NCBI GenBank assembly: GCA_016861105.1
Contig: BOKS01000015.1
Span: 1 to 64,000 of the forward strand
Length of the DNA stretch: 64,000 nucleotides
Source of the DNA: Betaproteobacteria bacterium
GTDB taxonomy: Bacteria > Pseudomonadota > Gammaproteobacteria > Burkholderiales > Casimicrobiaceae
Direction: 5' to 3'
Part shown: in pieces, positions 62,101-64,000 of the stretch
Layout of the letters: each line of letters starts with the position of its first letter
Numbering within the stretch: the stretch's first letter is position 1
Translations under genes and position numbers: made by a program
The notes under the pieces: model-generated
Told to the model about the DNA's origin: nothing
The model's input: only the letters and a program-made list of their open reading frames with translations
The model's database searches: none

Positions 62101-63039
62101 CCCCTCGAGCCGCGCGAGGTCCAAGGGCGCGACGTCCGCGGCGAGCTTCGTGCGCACGTCGGCAAGCTGCACGTCGGCGACGACTTCGCGGACGACGCCG
62201 GCGTCGAAGTCGAACCACACGCGCAGCGCCCCGAGACCGCGCGACACGTCGACCGGCAGCGGCAGCCACTCGGACCACGCGGCCATGTCGGCGTAGTCGA
62301 GCCGCAGGTAGAGGCGGCCGCGCGCGAGGTGCCACTGCCCGGGCTGCGCGGTGGCGAGGTCGCCGCGCAGGTCGATCGGCGCCGCGACCTCCGCCGGCGG
62401 CGTGCCGGTCAGCCCGAAGCGGTGGTGGCCGTAGCGGTTCTCGAGCCGGAAGCCCACGCGGTCGAGCAGCAGCTGCGGAGCATTGCGCAGGTCGTCGTTC
62501 CACGCGACCAGCGCGTCGCGCACCACGATCAGCGGCTGGCGCAGCAGCCACTCCGCCAGCGGGGCGTCGTCGCCGGCCGCCTGCGGATCGAACTCCAGGC
62601 CGGCGACGTGCAGCCGCCCGGCCGTGTCGCGCCGGATCGACAGCCGCGGCCCCTCGATGGTCAGCGCGCGCAGGCGCAGGTCGAGCAGCGGCAGCGACGT
62701 CCACGACACGACGGCGGCGACGCTGGGCAGCTCGACGAGCGGCTGCGTCGAGGCGCGCGCGGCGTCGTGCACGCGCAGGCCCTGCACGACGATCTCCGGG
62801 TTCCACCCGTCCCAGCCGGTGAGGATCGCGTCGATCTCGACGGGGTGGCCGAGCTCGCCCGCGATCCACGCCGCGATGGCCTCGCGCTGCGACTCGACGT
62901 TGGGCAGGACGACGTGGCGGACGACCAGCAGGAGAACGCACGCGATCGCGACGGCGACGGCGATCGCGGAGGCCGCGAAGCGGGCGACCCGCCTCATCGC
63001 GGCAGGCGCGCGCGCGGCGGGGCGCGGGTCGGAAGGCAT
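59107..63039 (-). CDS. yhdP: YhdP-family AsmA-like outer-membrane lipid transport protein
   Basis: About 1,310 residues with one N-terminal anchor (FAASAIAVAVAIACVLLLVV, about 22-41) and a long periplasmic beta-rich part. The family blocks GHPVEIDAILTGWDGWNPEI, DLARLEGRFTWLQDG and the end LSLQALPRRITLDFRDVFSE then GFAFDGIEGTVHIADGVMHT are clear. YhdP forms a bridge across the periplasm for phospholipid movement to the outer membrane. The start at 63039 is a choice; MRR at 62997 is possible. A TACAAT box lies 20 bases upstream. It diverges from glnE, as is usual. Confidence 0.92.
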   Translation of the reverse strand: MPSDPRPAARAPAAMRRVARFAASAIAVAVAIACVLLLVVRHVVLPNVESQREAIAAWIAGELGHPVEIDAILTGWDGWNPEIVVQGLRVHDAARASTQPLVELPSVAAVVSWTSLPLLDLRLRALTIEGPRLSIRRDTAGRLHVAGLEFDPQAAGDDAPLAEWLLRQPLIVVRDALVAWNDDLRNAPQLLLDRVGFRLENRYGHHRFGLTGTPPAEVAAPIDLRGDLATAQPGQWHLARGRLYLRLDYADMAAWSEWLPLPVDVSRGLGALRVWFDFDAGVVREVVADVQLADVRTKLAADVAPLDLARLEGRFTWLQDGVQRALSARSLALAGRGVTIPPTDLAVRVATLPDGTPGAGSVHVSQLDLGALASLSAHLPLPAPWRREVARLAPRGTVSTAEWTWDGPADAPQAWRAAGTFVDVGVRAQGAQPGVDNLSGTFEATQAGGSARIGSRRVRLDLPRVLAQPVALDVLAGRLRWERRDGRTQLRFDDVEFANADAAGSANGTWRWTGRGAGEADLEAKLTRGDVRQAHRYVPLAIAANTRDWVRDSLKAGTLDEARFVLKGDLDRFPFRSAADGTFVLEFRGRDAELDYADGWPMLSGVDGEVRFENAAMRVVATRGHVLGAALARTTATIDDLWPEYPAMVIEGEAAGPTAEFLAFVERSPVAAWIGHFTDGAQAAGHGRLGLRIRMDVGRGDVAQVRGGYQFADNQLRLPGMPTLSRLSGRIAFTEREMSGRDIALEAFGAPARVDVATRDGAVHVTGGGRLDVAVLRNEFASPWLAKVHGAAEWRLDLTARPTHATFVVESDLRGTAIDLPAPLGKPAGDAVAFRLERRLPGNDGRRDVLAVDYGGRARAVAVRSLGREAVVERALLTLGSAAAQGGEPAEPGVVIRGDVPELDYDRWLDAVRDVGARDMEKGAGGAELRAIDVRAGRFVAFGRRYDDMRLAARRAADGWRLTLDARQVAGTARWDAPSARAVNGRFAAQLARLDLFGAPEVDAGAKDDPRREGSPNPWPEVEVSAERFHGRAGVLGRLELAGRPEGTDWRVTRFAIVNEAGRIDADGAWRMTGRQQSSAFDFAVDVRDAPAFLARMGLPHDVKGAATSIDGRLAWPGSPTDFEYATLSGTLRVKSGAGQFTRMDPGMGRLLGVLSLQALPRRITLDFRDVFSEGFAFDGIEGTVHIADGVMHTDDLKLAGPAARVHLAGDVDLEAETQSLVVRVQPSLSSAVSTGAGAAAVVLLAANPLVGAAVGAGTLLAQKLMQDPIEQMFSYEYAVKGSWSEPVVERLGIRAPSRANAPPDAALQR

Positions 63040-63058
63040 AATGGAAAGCCCACGGACC

Positions 63059-63064
63059 ATTGTA
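63059..63064 (-). promoter_or_regulatory. -10 box (TACAAT) of yhdP
   Basis: TACAAT on the minus strand between yhdP and glnE, giving a leader of about 13 bases to the ATG at 63039. No -35 of standard form is visible. Confidence 0.35.
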
Positions 63065-63118
63065 GCGGACGGGGCCCGCCGCCCGGGCGTTGCCGGCCGC
63101 CCAGACTGCCGACTTTTC

Positions 63119-64000
63119 ATGGAGCTCGACCGCGCCCTCGCGTTCAGCCGCTACGCCCAGCGCGCGCTGGCCGCCGACCCGGCGCTCGGAGCGTGGCTCG
63201 CCGCCACGGTCGACGCGCCGTTCGCCTGGCGCGACGAGGACGCCGCGATCGACGCCGCGGCGGACGCCGAGACGCTCGGGCGCACGCTGCGCGCCGTGCG
63301 GCGGCGCGCGATGCTGCACACGCTCGCGCGCGACCTCACGCGGCGGGCCGCGCTGCCCGAGGTCTGCGGCGTGGTGACGCGCCTCGCCGAGCGCGCGATC
63401 GACGCCGCCGTGCGCGTCCACCACCGCGCGCTCGCGGACGCGTGCGGCGACCCGCTGGGCGAGGAGTCGGGCGCGCCGCAGCAGCTCGTCGTCGTCGGCA
63501 TGGGCAAGCTCGGCGGCGGCGAGCTCAACGTCTCCTCCGACGTCGACCTCGTGTTCGTCTATCCCGAGGAGGGGGAGACCGCCGGAGCGCGGCGGACGTC
63601 GAACCGCGAGTTCTTCGAGCGCCTGGGACGGCGCGTCATCGCGACGCTGCACGAGTCGACGGCGCACGGCTACGTGTTCCGCGTCGACATGCGCCTGCGC
63701 CCCTACGGCGACAGCGGTCCGCTCGCCGTCCCCTACACGGCGCTGGAGCAGTACCTGCTCACGCAGGGCCGCGCGTGGGAGCGCTACGCCTGGCTCAAGG
63801 CGCGCGCGCTGACCGGCGGGGACGGCGACGCGCTCGCGCAGATCGTCGAGCCGTTCGTGTTCCGCAAGTACCTCGACTACGACGCCTACGAGGGGCTGCG
63901 CGGCGTGCACCGCCAGATCCGCGAGCAGGGCCGGCGCCGCGACTACGCGGGCAACGTCAAGCTCGGCGACGGCGGCATCCGCGAGATCGAGTTCATCGCG
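63119..64000 (+). CDS. glnE: Glutamine synthetase adenylyltransferase/deadenylase, N-terminal part
   Basis: 294 codons are present; the gene runs past the window end. MELDRALAFSRYAQRALAAD opens the protein. The N-terminal nucleotidyltransferase site is VVGMGKLGGGELNVSSDVDL with the metal Asp pair in SDVDL, followed by RVDMRLRPYGDSGPLA and KLGDGGIREIEF. GlnE attaches AMP to or removes it from glutamine synthetase according to nitrogen supply. It diverges from yhdP with 79 bases between. Confidence 0.95.
   Translation, partial: MELDRALAFSRYAQRALAADPALGAWLAATVDAPFAWRDEDAAIDAAADAETLGRTLRAVRRRAMLHTLARDLTRRAALPEVCGVVTRLAERAIDAAVRVHHRALADACGDPLGEESGAPQQLVVVGMGKLGGGELNVSSDVDLVFVYPEEGETAGARRTSNREFFERLGRRVIATLHESTAHGYVFRVDMRLRPYGDSGPLAVPYTALEQYLLTQGRAWERYAWLKARALTGGDGDALAQIVEPFVFRKYLDYDAYEGLRGVHRQIREQGRRRDYAGNVKLGDGGIREIEFIA

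Overview
The window looks like chromosomal DNA of a high-GC betaproteobacterium, most likely Burkholderiales-like. The reasons are the gene content and order (yceD-rpmF-plsX-fabH-fabD-fabG-acpP-fabF; nitrilase-yhdP-glnE; DUF1631, DUF2788 and DUF2189 proteins) and the very GC-rich third codon positions. No species can be named from this sequence alone.

Bases 1 to about 11,317 are a mobile island, visibly less GC-rich than the rest and abutting the 3' end of a tRNA-Arg(ACG) gene. From left to right it holds an IS3 remnant, an AlpA-like regulator, a P4-type primase/helicase operon with overlapping start and stop codons, small phage-type genes, a complete three-gene ABC-three-component (ABC-3C) conflict system (nuclease effector, middle component, DUF3732 ATPase), a secreted DUF4124-like protein, a full IS3 element, and the C-terminal half of a tyrosine integrase. 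The reading frame of that integrase stops exactly at the IS end. The island is probably a satellite-like integrative element immobilised by the insertion. Its left border is not in the window.

From 11.4 to 19.6 kb are chromosomal genes: a phospholipase D family protein, an SGNH-hydrolase lipoprotein, a hibernation factor, a TetR regulator, tRNA-Ser(GCU), a glycosyltransferase, an OsmC protein, a CHRD/PEP-CTERM secreted protein and lysC. Bases 19.6 to 26.0 kb are the housekeeping type II fatty-acid operon with phospholipid (plsX) and ribosomal (rpmF) genes. It reads leftward from a near-consensus sigma-70 promoter at about 25,960-25,986. maf and an RsmI-like methyltransferase diverge from it.

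Bases 27.4 to 38.4 kb hold the most unusual segment: a second, leftward fatty-acid/polyketide-like gene set. It contains a phosphopantetheinyl transferase fused to a lysophospholipid acyltransferase, a ketosynthase whose nucleophile is replaced by Thr beside an intact ketosynthase, a double-hotdog dehydratase, a long acyl carrier protein, a FabG-type ketoreductase, a FabL-like enoyl reductase, a condensation-fold acyltransferase-like protein between two paralogous alpha/beta hydrolases, and a membrane methyltransferase. Together they carry the activities needed to prime a carrier, extend, reduce, dehydrate and esterify an acyl chain. The product is unknown. The ketosynthase/chain-length-factor pair recalls aryl-polyene clusters, but an enoyl reductase is present and no exporter is seen.

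Bases 38.4 to 64 kb are mixed chromosomal genes: stress-type glycine-zipper proteins, zinc-binding proteins, an NCS2 nucleobase permease, a FecR/DUF6600-like secreted protein with a repeated Pro/Arg-rich tail, an SDR, a PLD-VTT fusion coupled to an EEP-family hydrolase, a methyltransferase with a regulatory domain, a D-amino-acid dehydrogenase-like oxidase, DUF1631, folE, an AEC permease, DUF2788, DUF2189, nitrilase, yhdP and the start of glnE, which runs off the window.
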